From positions 10,602,001 to 10,666,000 of the forward strand of contig CM082576.2 of the NCBI GenBank assembly GCA_040954595.2: a stretch of 64,000 nucleotides of DNA. The letters are read 5' to 3'. Positions 37,601 to 52,200 of this stretch are shown here, piece after piece. A model generated the notes under the pieces. That model did not search any database, was not told the DNA's origin, and worked only from the letters and a program-made list of their open reading frames with translations. Source of the stretch: Balanoglossus misakiensis (Eukaryota > Hemichordata). Both the position numbers and the translations under genes were made by a program. The first letter of the stretch is position 1; every line of letters begins with the position of its first letter.

Positions 37601-40600
37601 TCATGTCTGGACGGAAACCACATCGAGTCAGTGGTCAGTCTTGTTTGTATATTACTACTGTTGAATGTACAGATATGTAAGAGTACATGTAATGTACATG
37701 TACAGTGTGTTTCTTTGTAAGATACTAGTTTACAATGTATGTTCAATGGCAATGTGTAAAGACCCTGAACAAACAAAATACACCATCACTGGTCTTGCAG
37801 AGATTTCTGGTAAACTGTGATTACTGTCATAGTGTACATTAATTGAAGAGGGGGTGTTCACTATCCAAAAGTGAAATATTGTTCTTATAATACATGTATC
37901 GAAATTTGATTAAAAGAAGTGGCAGTTGTAAGTGTGTGACCGGGACATATTGTCTTTCAGTGAAGGGCCACAGTACAAAGCTTCTAAGGCGTTCTTGACC
38001 ACCGACATGTGCGGGCAGAGATTTCTGTGCTTCATGGTGGAGAGCTGCCGAGAGTTGCGCTGTGTCAAGTACAGCGAGAGCAATGACAGGAAGCAGCTGA
38101 TATTCGGCACCACTACAGTCATACAGGCCAAAGACGTCTTATCCTTGGATGTGAGTAGGAGTTTTTTAGATTGTTATGTGCTGTGGCGTGATTGTGACGT
38201 GGTGCGAATCAATTTTAGACGTTGAAAATTAGAGTGATTTCAGTACTTTATTAGGTAGGTATAATGAAACTTTTTCTTGCATCAGAGAGAGAAAGCCTGA
38301 GTCAGTTATACACTTAAAGGTATACGGTCACCTATACAAATTTAGCCACAGTTACCATGGTAAATTGAGATCTAACCAATCACAGATTTTCAGTGGGTGG
38401 CACACGCGAAAATAAAGCGTTCTTTAGAACACTCAAATACGCCATTTCAACTATATATGGCGATATGTAAATTGGAGGTGACCGTATACCTTTAATAATG
38501 AGTTCATACTGCGCCTCCTAAATATCAGATTTCTTCTACTTTCTGCAGAAATTAAATATGATATTGACGATTGATCTCAACGGAAGTCTTGTTCTATACA
38601 GCGGTGTGGTTAAGGTAAGTCACTTTGGATGGGTTGTGGAAAACTTCTTTATCCATAAATCTTAGATATACAGAATGTTCTATTGGTATAGTCCAGCTGT
38701 TCTTATTCCTCACCACAGTATGTATTGACTTCAAGAAAATCGTTGACTGTGCGTTGCATATGCCCCTTTAATGTTTTCCTTGCCGTATTCCAGGTCAGTA
38801 AGGTTCATGTGCCCTTTGTGCCGGCATCACTGTCCTTGACCATGTCGGGTTCATTGCCACGCCCGAGTACGCCGCTGGATAGTCCAAGATTTCCCACCGC
38901 ATCCAGTCGACCTTCCAGTGCTATGGGCGCCGTCATTGACGAAGTAAGTTGCCATTTACCACCAGGCCACGTTCTGAGGACTGGAAAACTAGTACTGTAC
39001 TGGGCAACTGAATTTTGATTGAGTCTACTGGTCTGATTAATGGGAAAGCCTTGTTTTGTATTTGATCATTTAGAATCAGTCTATCATATGCAGAAAGTAC
39101 CGTAGATAACTATTTAAATCATGGGGTATATCTGTGTAAAAGTTCTCAATAATGTATAAATGATCAGGAAGTGTTTTACCAGTTTCTGTGCATAGATTGT
39201 CATTGAGCAGACACTCCTGATTATTGTTCATATTTTATAGTTTGTCTATCATGCTCATACTGAATTGTGAACTTCACAGCATTTGTTCTTATCCCAGTGT
39301 CCACCGTCTCTCCGAACATCTGACATTGTCTTTCCTGTAAACTAAGTTGCATCGATTTTCTACTGATTGGTGTACAGGTTGTATTGCTCTCTCCAGTGCC
39401 GACAGAGTTCGGTGACTCCTCCAAATTGCAAGACTCGGCACCACCTTTCTTGGACGACTATACTTTCAACAGTGCCTCTCACGTCGTTGCACTCCGAGAT
39501 CCTGTAGCGACTCGATTTACCCTGGTGAGTGGCTAGAAATTTGCTTCAGTCAGTATAGGTGATATTTTTTATATGACACTGACCTATGAAAATGTAAAAT
39601 GCAGGTATTGGCTGGATCTGTCCATCCATTAACGGTAACCACATTTAAACCCGACATTTCTAAAACTTATTTTTTCACACAGGAGTTGGGTAATGGTAAC
39701 CTGTACAGATCAGCATTACCAGAAATGTGCTCTTCTCCTCTAGGTAAGAACAGTTCTGATTTTATGTGAGTGTGTATGACAGTGCATACATTGTACCTAA
39801 CCTCTATAAATTTTCAGTGGACTTCATTTTCCTTTAAAAAAATCAGAGGTGTAGTTGGCCTCTCACGAGCTCATCTGCAATTTCAAAGAAAGGGATTTGG
39901 TGTTACTGTAGTGTGACATCACATAATACGCTGTTCGAGCAAAGTCGGTTCACTGTGTTAGTTTTCGAGTAAAAAGAATTAACAAGCAAACACATTTTAT
40001 GATAATATCTCTCACATGCTGTAATGTGTGATATATACCGGTATGATAAATATAGGCTGTAGTGAAATTTCATCTCTGACAAAATATGTTACCATTTGTC
40101 TTTCAGTCAAATACTGCCTCAAAGCTCTCAAGTACATGCTGCCAAAAGATGTAGCCATCCAGCTGATGGTGAGGTGGTATTCTACTAACAATGCCCCGGG
40201 TGGGCCAACCAGCCGATCAGAGTGGCAGAAATTCATGGTGTGTCTGCTGGCTATGATGGGATACGATGTCTCCAAGGTTTATCAAGCCAAACTGGTAAGG
40301 AGTGGAAAATCTTTTACCTTGAAAAGCTTTGTAAGTCTTGTTTTGGCCGAGTGCTATGAGTTAGTGAACTTGGTTTTGGAAAAAGCACTGATTTGGGTTC
40401 AACAAGTGGTCACTACTACAGAAATGCCAACATCCAGAAATACATGTATGAGCTTTTAAATTCATTCACTGATTGTCTTTGAGTTTCTTGTATGTCGCAA
40501 CAAATCATGGTTGCATTTCATCTCTTGATTCCTGAACTTTGTATCTCGACAGTTTGACTTGGATGGGTCCCTGTCGCCGGTTGCACCAAAGATACACAAG

Positions 40601-43253
40601 ACGTCAGGTTCTAACGAGGTGAGTGCGGTACGGTTGTTGAAAATTGGAAATAAGCCACAGAATCAAGACTGATATGGGTTATCTATTATGTATATACATG
40701 TATGTGGCTGTAGTGGTAAACAAATTGTGTTTAAGAGATTAACCTGTTTCTGGTACCACATTTTTCCAGGACTGGGAATACCTCTTCAGTTCCGACTACC
40801 ACAAGAAGGAGGGTCAGTCGCAGTCCAGGCTTCTGCACCTGTCGAAACCAGACACCACAGAGGAAGATGAAGGCAGACACGAAAGTGGCACCATGGACAC
40901 GACAGCCGCACTCTTCCCCTACATCCCAATAATCTTATTTACATTACATTTAGTATACGAGGTACACAATGTCATTTATTTCATGTTGAAATTTTGGGGT
41001 CATTGCAAAGTGCATTAGATCACAGCATTCCATTGGTTCATCAAAAGATACATGCATTTCATTCTCTGAATTACTCAAAAAAATTTATATTAAATATTCA
41101 TTGTTCCCTTCCCTCTCATTAGTTTGTAGATTGAAGAAATTCTATCAACATGTGTTGTTGACTCTTCTGTTGTTTTTGCACAGGAATTCAAGCTGAACGT
41201 GATGTTGTCGAGAAATTCGCAAGACTTGGCCTCACTGCTGGTACAGCTGGCAAGGTAATCGCATTCCCAGATGTTTCTGTAAAAAATTTTGCTGAACTTT
41301 GCCACTGTTGAATGTTGTCACTGCCCGTGACACTATTGACACAATCTTGCATGTTCGTCTCTTCTCACTTAGTGATCTGGAGTGGCTTGACTACACAGAT
41401 TTGTACTGCAGAGACCATCCTGTCTTGGTGGCCTGTCTCAGGGAGGAATACAGACAAATGCTGCCAGGTTAGTCTAAAAATTTCATCATGTTTGTGAGTT
41501 CTGTACTTCCATCAATGTACTGTGAAACGGAAAATTTTCGCGACAGGAAATTCTTGTGATATCAAACAGAGGTGACTATTTTGCGACGATCAATTTTCAC
41601 ATACTCTTATCTCTGAAAAACATTCTATTGTACATATTGTTCTTTCGTGACTTTTTGTTTTCACGTTTTTGGGCTCTTGTGAAGTTCGCAAAAAATTTAT
41701 TGTTCGCGAACATTTCCTGTTTTACATATAGCTATACAGAGGAACATGAACTCCTAAACAAACCGATTTTTCAACATAGCCTTGATATCTATGAGAATAT
41801 ACCACATTCAGTAACGTTTATATGAGACGTAAAGTTCCCTAGTCATAACACATCATTTCTTCTTCCCTTCCAGAACATCACCAATTGTTGCAGCAAGCCA
41901 GTTACCTAGTGACAGAGCCTCCCAGCGTGTATCAGTATCTGTCCAGGCTAATCAAAGGAATGCCCATCGGCTCCTATCCCTACCTGGAGAACATCAACAA
42001 GTATTCTCGCAATATCATTTTGGTAAGCTCTCTGTCACGTGGTAAAACAGTGAAGTCTGTAGTGTTCATTTTGTGGGTGGGGTCTTGGAATAATGCAAAC
42101 ACCAGCTTTAAAAATTAATGCTGTTGTAACTCCTGTGGTATATTTCACAGTAATTGTTTTTATTCTACCTTGACACTACCGCTGAATTTCTTTTTGACCG
42201 TTGCAGCTCTATGTGACCTTTTTGACCCAGACTACTGCTGCAAGCATGCGAGAAATAGAAGACAAATTTATCCAAAGAATTCCACCATCAGGTATGCAAG
42301 TTATTTTTAAACAGCTTCTCAAGACATGGATGTACATGCATGTGCGCCCATGCAGTGCACACACGTGCACAGGAGACATGCACTTACACACAATTTCACA
42401 AGGAAAGGCCGAAGGGACGTGTGTATTAAAGTCACCTTAAAACAAGGAGATGTTTATTGAAAGCAGCCATGAATCTTTCTGAAAACACTCACTCTCTGTC
42501 ATTCTTGAGTGCCTGATCTGCAGTGCTTGTATAAAACCCCACTGACCTCACATCACATCATCATTATTCTTTGAATCAGGTCCGAAGCAGTTTGCCAAAG
42601 AGGAGACAAAGTCGACACTGACCTTCGCCAAAGACTGCTCGGCGTCCGAGAGAGTTGTACTCTGCATGACAACCATGGGCCTGACGCTGCAGGACCTGGA
42701 GTGTTTGCCGTTCGGCGTTTCGTTGGCCCTGCACGACGCGATCTACCACTGCAGAAGCAACCCGCCAGCTGATTGGCCAGAGACTGCCTACATGCTGATT
42801 GGTCGACAGGATCTGTCAGCTGAAGCACGACTGTTGGAGAAGAAAGACCATCTGCCTCCAGTGAGTATAGTTTATAAAAATGTCATTTTAGTTGAGGGAA
42901 CAGGGGACAGGTATAATGAGGTTAGTGTGTCCTTTGAAGACATGTGGCAGTACAGATTAAGATTTGCCATTTAATTTGATTGAAAAGTCAGGATTCATTA
43001 GCAAAGATATATCTGAAAAATGTAGTTGAGTTTTGAAAGGTTGTGACAATTTTTTATCATGAAAAAAATTCATAAACGATTTGCTTCAAAGCCCATACAT
43101 CATAATTATGTAGTCACTGACACACTACCTTGGCAAATGATACAATTTTATATTTATGCTCAAAATTGCAAAATAGATAAACCATGACGCAATATTGTTC
43201 TCATGCAGGATATCGTCAATGTGTCAAAGATAGCTTTTGAAAAAGAAAATCTG
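34682..43253 (+). other. ANAPC1: ANAPC1 exons 1-23 (coordinates)
   Basis: Exons: 34682-34852, 35010-35165, 35374-35443, 35640-35734, 35903-35985, 36182-36261, 36533-36672, 36872-37122, 37424-37633, 37961-38150, 38549-38614, 38794-38943, 39378-39524, 39683-39743, 40107-40294, 40553-40618, 40770-40961, 41184-41254, 41373-41467, 41874-42022, 42207-42291, 42580-42860, 43209-43253. Exons 8-9 encode the Ser-Pro-rich loop. Exon 12 carries LPRPSTPLD, which is close to human. Exon 15 carries APGGP and SEW. Exon 22 carries LPFGVSLALHDAIYHCR and LIGRQDLS. Exon 23 is a 45-nt in-frame exon with good splice sites but no obvious human counterpart; skipping it would leave 1,936 residues. Confidence 0.88.
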
Positions 43254-46200
43254 GTACGAGCAAATCTACGTGTAACAACGCACATTCTCTCATCATGTTT
43301 TCATTTGTAAACACAACAGGGCACTGGACTTGACTTTTGGAGTGTAAACTATACTCTTTGATTTTTCTTCTTCTCAATATTCCTCGATTTTCTTTCTCTC
43401 AGACGGAAGAGGATAATGGGGATGAAGAAGACGACGGAATGGAATGCCTGGATGTGGAATTGCTGAAGTTGAGATTTCCGGATGACCTACGAGTGCAGGA
43501 AGTGAGGCGGTTGCTACAGTCTTCCAAACCAGTGAGGATAGCTCTGGTGCAGAAACCTGAAGTCAGGTAATGAATGGGGATGACTTGCATGGTTTCATTC
43601 AGGTGTGCATCATTACATGTGCAGAGGTCACAGAGGCTCGGATATAGAAGATACGAAAATGATCAAAATTATTTGCAAGACAATCACTTAACAACGGATA
43701 GGCTCATCCAATTGACATTTCAAGACGTGACAGTTTGAAGTCTTCTCGACTGACTCCTATTATTTTTTGTGTCAAAATAACAAGAAAGGCAATCAGATCA
43801 GGGCCAAAACTCAAAATCGTGATAGGAAAGACATTTTTGGGCGAAACACGTAAAAACTTCCCAGGAACTCATGAGCGTGTAGTACTTGGAATGGTATGTC
43901 ATGGATATTGTGAAAAAAAATCACTCAGTGACATTCTTATTGACAGTTACCGTTTTCTATCTTCAATTTTTACAGCGACCATGACTTCATAGAGGAGCAA
44001 GAGAATAGACTGTTAAGTATTTGTCAGAGGACCATGTCGCTACCAGTTGGCAGGTGCGTCGTTTAGTACATTTCTTTGCTTCATGATTGAAGTGTATGTG
44101 GTAATGTCAAACTTTTTATGTGCCATGTCTGACAAGAAAAATGAAATTGACTTTATGTTAACTACTCTGGTGTTTTCCAAGGCTTGTATGACTATATGAG
44201 TACTTCAATTTGTGTTGTGTTGTGTTGTGTTGTGTTGTGTTGTGTTGTGTTGTGTTGTGTTGTGTTGTGTTGTGTTGTGTTGTGTTGTGTTGTGTTGTGT
44301 TGTTGTGTGTTGTGTTGTTGTGCTGTGCTGTGCTGTTATGTAATATGTCATGTCATGTGATCTCATATGATGCACTGTGCTGTTGTTACTGATCACATCT
44401 GTTCAGTTTTTCTTGCCTACTCCAGTCAGCTACAAATTCCTTCTGATGAACTGATTCCATGTAACTGTGTCTTTGTGTCAACATTTGATCAAAGTGCATC
44501 ATCCCCTTCTCCCATCCATAACAGGGGAATGTTTACCCTGTGTACATCCCATCCCGTCATCACGGAAACACTGACAATACCGAAGTTGAATCTGACTGGC
44601 AGGGCTCCACCCAGGTAGGTCATTTCAAATGCTTGGAAGCAGGAAAGCTCCTCTCTAGGTCCTGTTGGCTAGCTAAGACTGATATTTGAAAGTGTCAATG
44701 TCCCTTACCAGTAATCGTGTTTGATGTGTTATGTACTAGGTATGACCAGTTCCATTCTGATATCAGACGATCATCCTTTTCTGAGTATCAAGCCATCATA
44801 TAAATCATGTGCAGTTTCACCTCTAGTGTTTTTTTTTGTCAATTTGTTAAGAATAGTCACCATGGTGTGACAAATGATTGTTATCTTCGCGTATTCTTTT
44901 TTTCCCACAGGAACAATACAGTCGACCTGAAACACATTGACGTGCCAGCCAACATGGGTGCATGGCCGTCATTTCACAATGGTGTTGCTGCAGGGCTGAG
45001 GATAGCATCAGGTGATTCCCAGGTAATCGGTGTCTTCCCAAAACTCAGTGATGCAATTCTGTCTTGGCACGCTCAAATTTGCCTCATGTCCAAAACATCA
45101 CTGGCCTCTAAAACTTCAGACTTTTTCGGGGAGGTTTGACGTCCGTCCAAGGCACTATTTATGACTGGAAAGTGTGTGATACAGTACGCTAGTGTGCCAG
45201 TGTTTGTGAAAATACTCAACGTCAAGACCATGAATTCCTGATCAACATAAATAATGATGTCAGCATCTGATATGTGCACTCAGATATGGCTGAATAGACT
45301 GGCTGGATGTAATTTATGTTCAACTACTGATACAATAGTTTGTATGTCACTATGTGAAATAAAAACAAAATGCTCCAATGATAACCAACAGAACCAGCCA
45401 AGTTCTTCTCTCAGAAGTTCTCACACATGGGTTGTTTTATTCCACCAGATTGATGCAACGTGGATCGTGTACAACAAACCCAAGTCCGGTCTGGGCAACG
45501 AGCTGACCAATGAGCATGCTGGATTTCTGATGGCGCTGGGACTCAACGGTCATCTGGCCAAACTGGATACTCTGAATTTACATGAATACCTCATCAAGGT
45601 GAGATTTGGTGTTGGAGGAGTGAGATAGGTGACTCAAAATTGATAAATCCATCTGGAATGTTTTAGCAGAGTGGGAAAACCAATTGCCATGGCTCTTCCA
45701 CTGTGTCTGAGTTGAATTTCTCTTCTCCAACGTAGGCCCATGAATTTACAAGCGTGGGATTGCTGCTGGGACTAGCTGCAGTCAAGTAAGTTATACTTAT
45801 TAAAGTCAAATTGATTACTGTCATCATTACCGGTAAAAGAACACGCATGTATATCTGAAAAGCAGTGGAGATCGAAAATTTGTTAGCAATAAGTCACACT
45901 GTGTCACTGGTGTCTAAATTGTCTCCCAAGTAGAGAAGAGACGAAAAAATATTAATCACAATAACAAAATGGCTCTCTGTGTTACACTGCATGTTTATAG
46001 GAGGGGTACAATGGATGTAGCAGCTACGAAAGCACTCAGTATCCACGCAGAAGCTCTTCTGCCGGTCTCGTCTTCAGACCTGGATGTTGCACACATCGTA
46101 CAGGTAGCGGCCATCATCGGCATCGGACTTGTGTATCAGGGAACAGCGCACAGGCACATTGCCGAAGTATTGCTGGCTGAAATAGGTAAAGCTGTGTGTG

Positions 46201-49200
46201 TTGGGTCAAATCTTGGTCAACCAGACAGTAATACTGTTTCCTAGCTATTGACTGTATGTACATATGTAATGACTATCCAAATCCAGCCTCTCTATTTCAG
46301 AGTGTGAGGTCAGACTTAATTTCTGGAGTGGTGGATTCTAAATACACTGTGGACGTCACTATATAATGTGCTGGACAGAAAAACAAAAAATAGCGAACAG
46401 ATGGATATTAGTGAAACCGACGTTTCTTATTGGGTTACAGGTAGGCCACCTGGTCCCGAGATGGAAAACTGTACAGACAGGGAGTCTTATTCATTGGCTG
46501 CTGGAATTGCACTTGGACTTGTAACTCTTGGGGTGAGTTTGCAGATTGTGTCTCGTTTGTACAATCAGGCGATCGTTTCACATTGATCTTGTGTTGTCAT
46601 GAACTCGTGCTTGAAAGTGCAAAGATCATTTTACCCCTCCTTCACCCAATTTTCCTAAATGTGGACATACATCTTGGCGTCGATATGGGGAAAATATGAA
46701 ACACGCACAAATTTAACAAAAAGTCAACCCACAAACCTTTGGAGTTACTGTCTGTTTTTTCATCCATGATTAATGCATTCTCTCTGCAGCATGGAAGTGA
46801 TGCCATTGGATTATCCGATTTGAATATTCCGGATCAGTTGTACCATTACATGGTTGGAGGGCAGAGGAGACTGATGGTAAATATTTTATTCCAACATTTG
46901 CTGTGGCTCAGGTTACTGCAATGCATGTGTGCAAAATACATGTATATGACCAGGTGAACTATACATGTTCCAGTAGTCATTTTCTTGTTACAATTGCATG
47001 TGTTCATGCAACCATGGCCAGAAAAGAAATTATAATCTGATTTAACCCAGATTTTTGTGTCTGGGTTCTTGTTTGTCGGTCTCTTGGGACCTAGTGTACT
47101 CAGTAAATGTCATATAGCTGTTGGCAACTTGGTTGAGTAAAATTCAAATGACTTTGCACTTTTCGACCACACTTTTTTTAAAACTTCGTGAAAGCAATCT
47201 CGGCAGAATTGTCAATTTCTGTATTGCTTCATCTGCCAACAGACTGCGGCGCAGAGAGAGAAGTTCAAATCGCCCAGCTACCAAATCAAAGAAGGAGATC
47301 AAGTCAACACAGACTTGACATCGCCGGGGGCCACGCTAGCATTGGGTCTCATGTTCTTGAAGACAGGAAATAAGTAAGCAGGGCATAATCTCTTTGTAAA
47401 TGCTGCCTTCATCGTCAGTTACATGTAACTCTGAGAATATTTGCTGATCTGTAGTCGCACGTACAGAGAGCTGACATGAAGTGTGCAATATGTGAATTGG
47501 TTGTTCCACGTAGTAGTGATACGAATGTTGAAGTTGAAGTAGAACAGTATTCATGCATGTGAATGCAGACACACACGTGCGCATGCACACTCACATACAT
47601 ACATACAAACATGAAGATAACAGTAACTGAGTAATAGACAAGGTACAGTGTATGATCATATCTAGCAACACCCCATAACACTGCATATGAATGATGAGAC
47701 ATCAAATTTTCATATGTTCAATGTACCTGTTTCTGTCAAACATGTTGTGATAATGTATTCACTGTATGTGTCTTTCTCACCCACAATCATCCATACCAAT
47801 GAATCATTTTGACAGGGCTGTTGCACAGTGGCTTACTGCTCCAGACACACAGTTTCTTCTAGATTTTGTCAGACCAGATTTTCTCATACTCAGGGTGAGT
47901 TGTTTAAAGAATGTAATTATTCTTATATACATGTACTTTTAGAATTGTTAACTTTCTTTTTTCAAAGTGTTTGTTCAAAATATTCAAAGTTGCTGAGAAA
48001 TGGTTTGGGAACGTGCATGTTGATGTTTTCATTTCGGTCATGAACATTACCAGCTTTCATAGTTTGATGAGATGAAATGTCTTTACTGCAATGCAAGAAT
48101 GCAAGCAACCTCGTCTCTCCAGGGTCCCATCACAAGGTTCTCTGGTATGAGACAGAGATCAAAAACTCACCAGACTTTTTTGTTTCTTGACTTGACAGAT
48201 CCTCAGCCATGGTTTGATTCTGTGGGACGAGATACGCCCAACAGTTGAATGGGTTGAAAGCAACATTCCAAAGGTAAGCCATTCAGAAACAAGAAAGGCA
48301 TGCCATAATATGTATGAATTTTCAGCACTTGGGTTTAATATTCAACAACTGTTGTTAATTATACAAAGAACAAGTCATTATCAGCCTGTTGAAAATTGAA
48401 TTTATTACGTGTTTCTGTCTGTCTGTATCACAGATTGTACATGAGTACGCGTTCAAGAGCACGTCATCTGAAGATGGTGGTGGCGGCGGCGATGCAGACA
48501 TAGATTACCAAACTATGAGGTAGGAGAATGCTGGATGACATTTTTCTGTGTGTCTTAGTAGTATGTTTTACATCATGTATTCAAAAAATCTTCACATCAA
48601 GGACAAAACAGCGGAGTGATCGCAGTTGATTTGATTGTGAATAGTACTCTTCACACTTTTATCTATTTATTAAAGAGAGGGTGTTTTTGCCATAATGGGG
48701 GAATAAAATTGTAATTACAGAAATGTTCTCGTTTGATTTCCCTTGCAGTCAAGCCTACTGTAATATACTTGCTGGGGCCTGTATGTGTGTCGGACTACGG
48801 TTTGCAGGTTCTGCTAATGAGAGCGCTTTTAAGTGTTTGGTAAGTGGAATCAGAGTTTGGTGGGTCTTGTGTTGAATGAAAAGATGCCTCTCAATACAGT
48901 TTACCTGTAAGCCCAAAACTACATGGATGGAGTAGTTTTGAAAGTCATCCTTTTTGCCCTTTATAACTGACTTTTGAGCATTTGCCAAGAATTGACAACT
49001 CAGCTGGTTTAACATATTCTTCCATTTTATCTTACAGTTACATTTTGCCAAGCAGTTCATTGCGTTATCTACCAAGAATGTGGCTGAATCCGTAAGTAAT
49101 AATATCGTAAGTTATTGCCAATTCAAGGTTCATCCCCCCCCTCCAATAGTCAGACAATTCGCCCACATTTCCCTCTGTAGAGGTCCAACTTTTCCATAGA

Positions 49201-52200
49201 AACCATTGACTATGGACGAAACCATTATCATGGTTTAGCAGCCGAAAGTGGTCTTATGTATAGTATATTGCTAGGCCAACAAAATGATATTATCATTATC
49301 ACACTTATAATCAAGTTATGCGGGGTGTCCATGCATCTGTTGATTGTACCACAGCGCCCTCTATATCAACAGGGCTCGAAATTCGCGGTAGCCCCGCGTC
49401 CACAGACTACCAATGTTTGCGATCGGGCTACCAATTTGACACCAGTGGTAGCCCGATTGGGCTACCATGCGTGCGACAACCAGCAGTGTTTTCTCGATCT
49501 CCAGGACGCGCGATTCCCCCTCTTTTACACTTGAATCGCCCCTTGTAACAAGTTCAAGGGGCGACAATCGCCCCTTCGTGAGCAGCCCACCCGGCCAGTA
49601 CATGCGCGTCCAAGCCTCAATAGCACGCACAGTCAGTCAAAACACTGGGAAAACGGCCGATATTACTGCGTGCTGGCCTATACATTTTAACTTCCCACCC
49701 CCCAAAACTATGTTGTAGATGACTTTCACATTCATTCACGTGTAATTTAGCTCCAGGGCTATAGTGTGCAATTGTTGGAACAGCCTATCTGGACACCGTC
49801 TAAATTTAGAGCACACACTCTGCACTCAAGTGATGGCTGAACGTAACAATTTTATGCAAATTAAAAGAACTGCGTTCATCTCAGTTTTCCATGACCTTGT
49901 TTGGAAGGAAAGTCATTCAATATGTACAGAGACTGTCCATTTGAGTAGTGTGCTTAGCCACAGATGGGAAGTGTTGGCAGAAATCTGAAGGAATATATAC
50001 TACTTCAATTTATTTCACTATAATAATGGTTTCAAAATCTATTATTTTGGCAGCTAAAAAAACTGAAACTTTTAAAATCAAACAAGAATTTTTTTAAAGA
50101 CACTATTGTTTTTGCAGTTGCATTTATTTTATTCGTTTCACTCTCCTTGCCAGGGGAGCAGTTAATCAGTCACTCTCCTACCACTTGTGTAATTAATTTC
50201 AGGAGAGTTATTTTCAGCTCTCCAGGCTTTTTTTAAATTACATGCCCTGAAAGTTATGCAAGTTGGTGTCTTCCTCTGCAAAACCTACTAATTTTAAGAA
50301 GAAAAAACTGTAACTGTTAATTTGTTGTCAAGTTCACATGTAAAATGTTGTAATTTACTAATACTGTTTTTAATATGGAATGAAGGCAGTTAGTAAGTTA
50401 ACGTTCAAAATTGTCATTCGTGACATTTACTTCGACCAAATCCCCCTTAATTTTGGACTAAGGGGGGACATTCCCCCTTCTCTCAACATCCTGGAGAAAA
50501 CACTGGGTTCAACCGGCCGCGGACTCGTGTGCATTTTGACACGTGTCAATCAACAATATAATTGTTCACCATAGCAGTATGTATATTAAAAATTTACCAA
50601 CGTTCTCAAACAGATATAGACCTACTACCGTACTTGTAGCAGTATACAATGTACATTGATTTATCATTGTATTATGTGGACTACCAGCTATTGCTCTTGG
50701 GCTACCAACTTTAGAAAATGGTAGCCCACTGAGGCTACCAAGAAAAAAAACGAATTTCGAGCCCTGATCAACATGTCTCGTCAGTCAAATCATGTGAATA
50801 CTCCACAGTGAATGAAAATTTGTTCTCTGCATTTAACATTCTGATTTGAACAAAAGTTTCAATACCAACTGTGTTCAGGGAAATAGTTGTTTATTATAGA
50901 AGGGACACATTGGTAAAAATTTCCTCCATTTTTGTGATTCGTGCAGGCTGGTAAGAACACCATTGAAAGCTGCCTGAACGCCACGGTGCTCTCCCTCGCC
51001 ATGGTGATGGCTGGCACGGGCAACCTGGAAGTGTTGCGCCTCACCCGGCACCTGCACACCCGCATAGGGAACGAAGTCAACTACGGAAGTCACATGGCCA
51101 CGCACATGGCCATAGGGCTGTTGTTCCTCGGGGGAGGGCGATACACACTGAGTACATCCAACACTGCCATTGCCGCTTTGGTGTGTTCTGTCTTCCCTAG
51201 GTTTCCCATGCACAGCAACGACAACAGGTGAGAGATCAGTCGGTACATCTGTGGAGGTTCTATATCAGAGCAATATTAACTCGTTCTGCAAAGACTTTGG
51301 TAATTCTGTCCGGAATGTGTAGATTTTAGATGTCAGTGGATGAAAAATTGTACATGGTCAGTTGTTTGAAACACACACTCAAGCATGCACTGGTCTTTGT
51401 AACTGTGTTGTGAAGAAATTGACAAATACTGCATTTCACTGCTGTGGTGTGTGTGTGTGGTACAAAAGATTAGCTTAGTGATCTTTGTGAATGTGAGAAA
51501 GACCAAGAACAATTGGCTGTCATTTCTCCGATTGAAATGAATTGTCTCTTCTGCATTTCAGATATCACTTGCAAGCCTTGCGTCATCTCTACGTCCTGGC
51601 TGCCGAACCAAGACTAATCCTGCCCAGGGATGTGGATACAAACAAATCGTGCTATGCGAGGTTAGAGGTCATATTCAAGGTAAGAAAGCAACTTCAAAGC
51701 TTTCTGACATTACTTAGAAGATGAATGTTATCTGCATCACAGTTCATAGGAATTTATTAAATTATGATACAATGGTGTCATTTTTAGTTGATCTCATTTG
51801 CCATCAGATCGCTTGATATCTCTCTTTTTTATTATTGAAAAAACAGATAACTTTCAAATTAATATTTCCTTGTTTAATGCTGACAAATAATCACTAATTT
51901 TTAGGAAGGAGAAAAACTTCCATTAAATGTGCATGAATGACTGTTCAACTTTGTAGGAAACTGCCTGGTACAAGGAACTGAAAATAGAAATGATGGCACC
52001 ATGTATCATACCTGAACTTGGTCTTCTTAAACAGGTAAGTCATCAAGTCAGAAGTATAAATGAGTATTTACACACTTTCCCCAAGACATCGTTGGTTGAA
52101 TAGTCTTTTAAAACCATGAAGGCAGTCAGGAAAGTTTTTCTGTAAACAGACATCTTTAATTTGTACGTTTTTCAGATCAATGTGTTAGGTCCAAGGTATT

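Noticed and set aside
44205-44396. Open frames of TTQHN or CCVVL repeats
   Set aside because: They are translations of the TGTTG pentanucleotide repeat.
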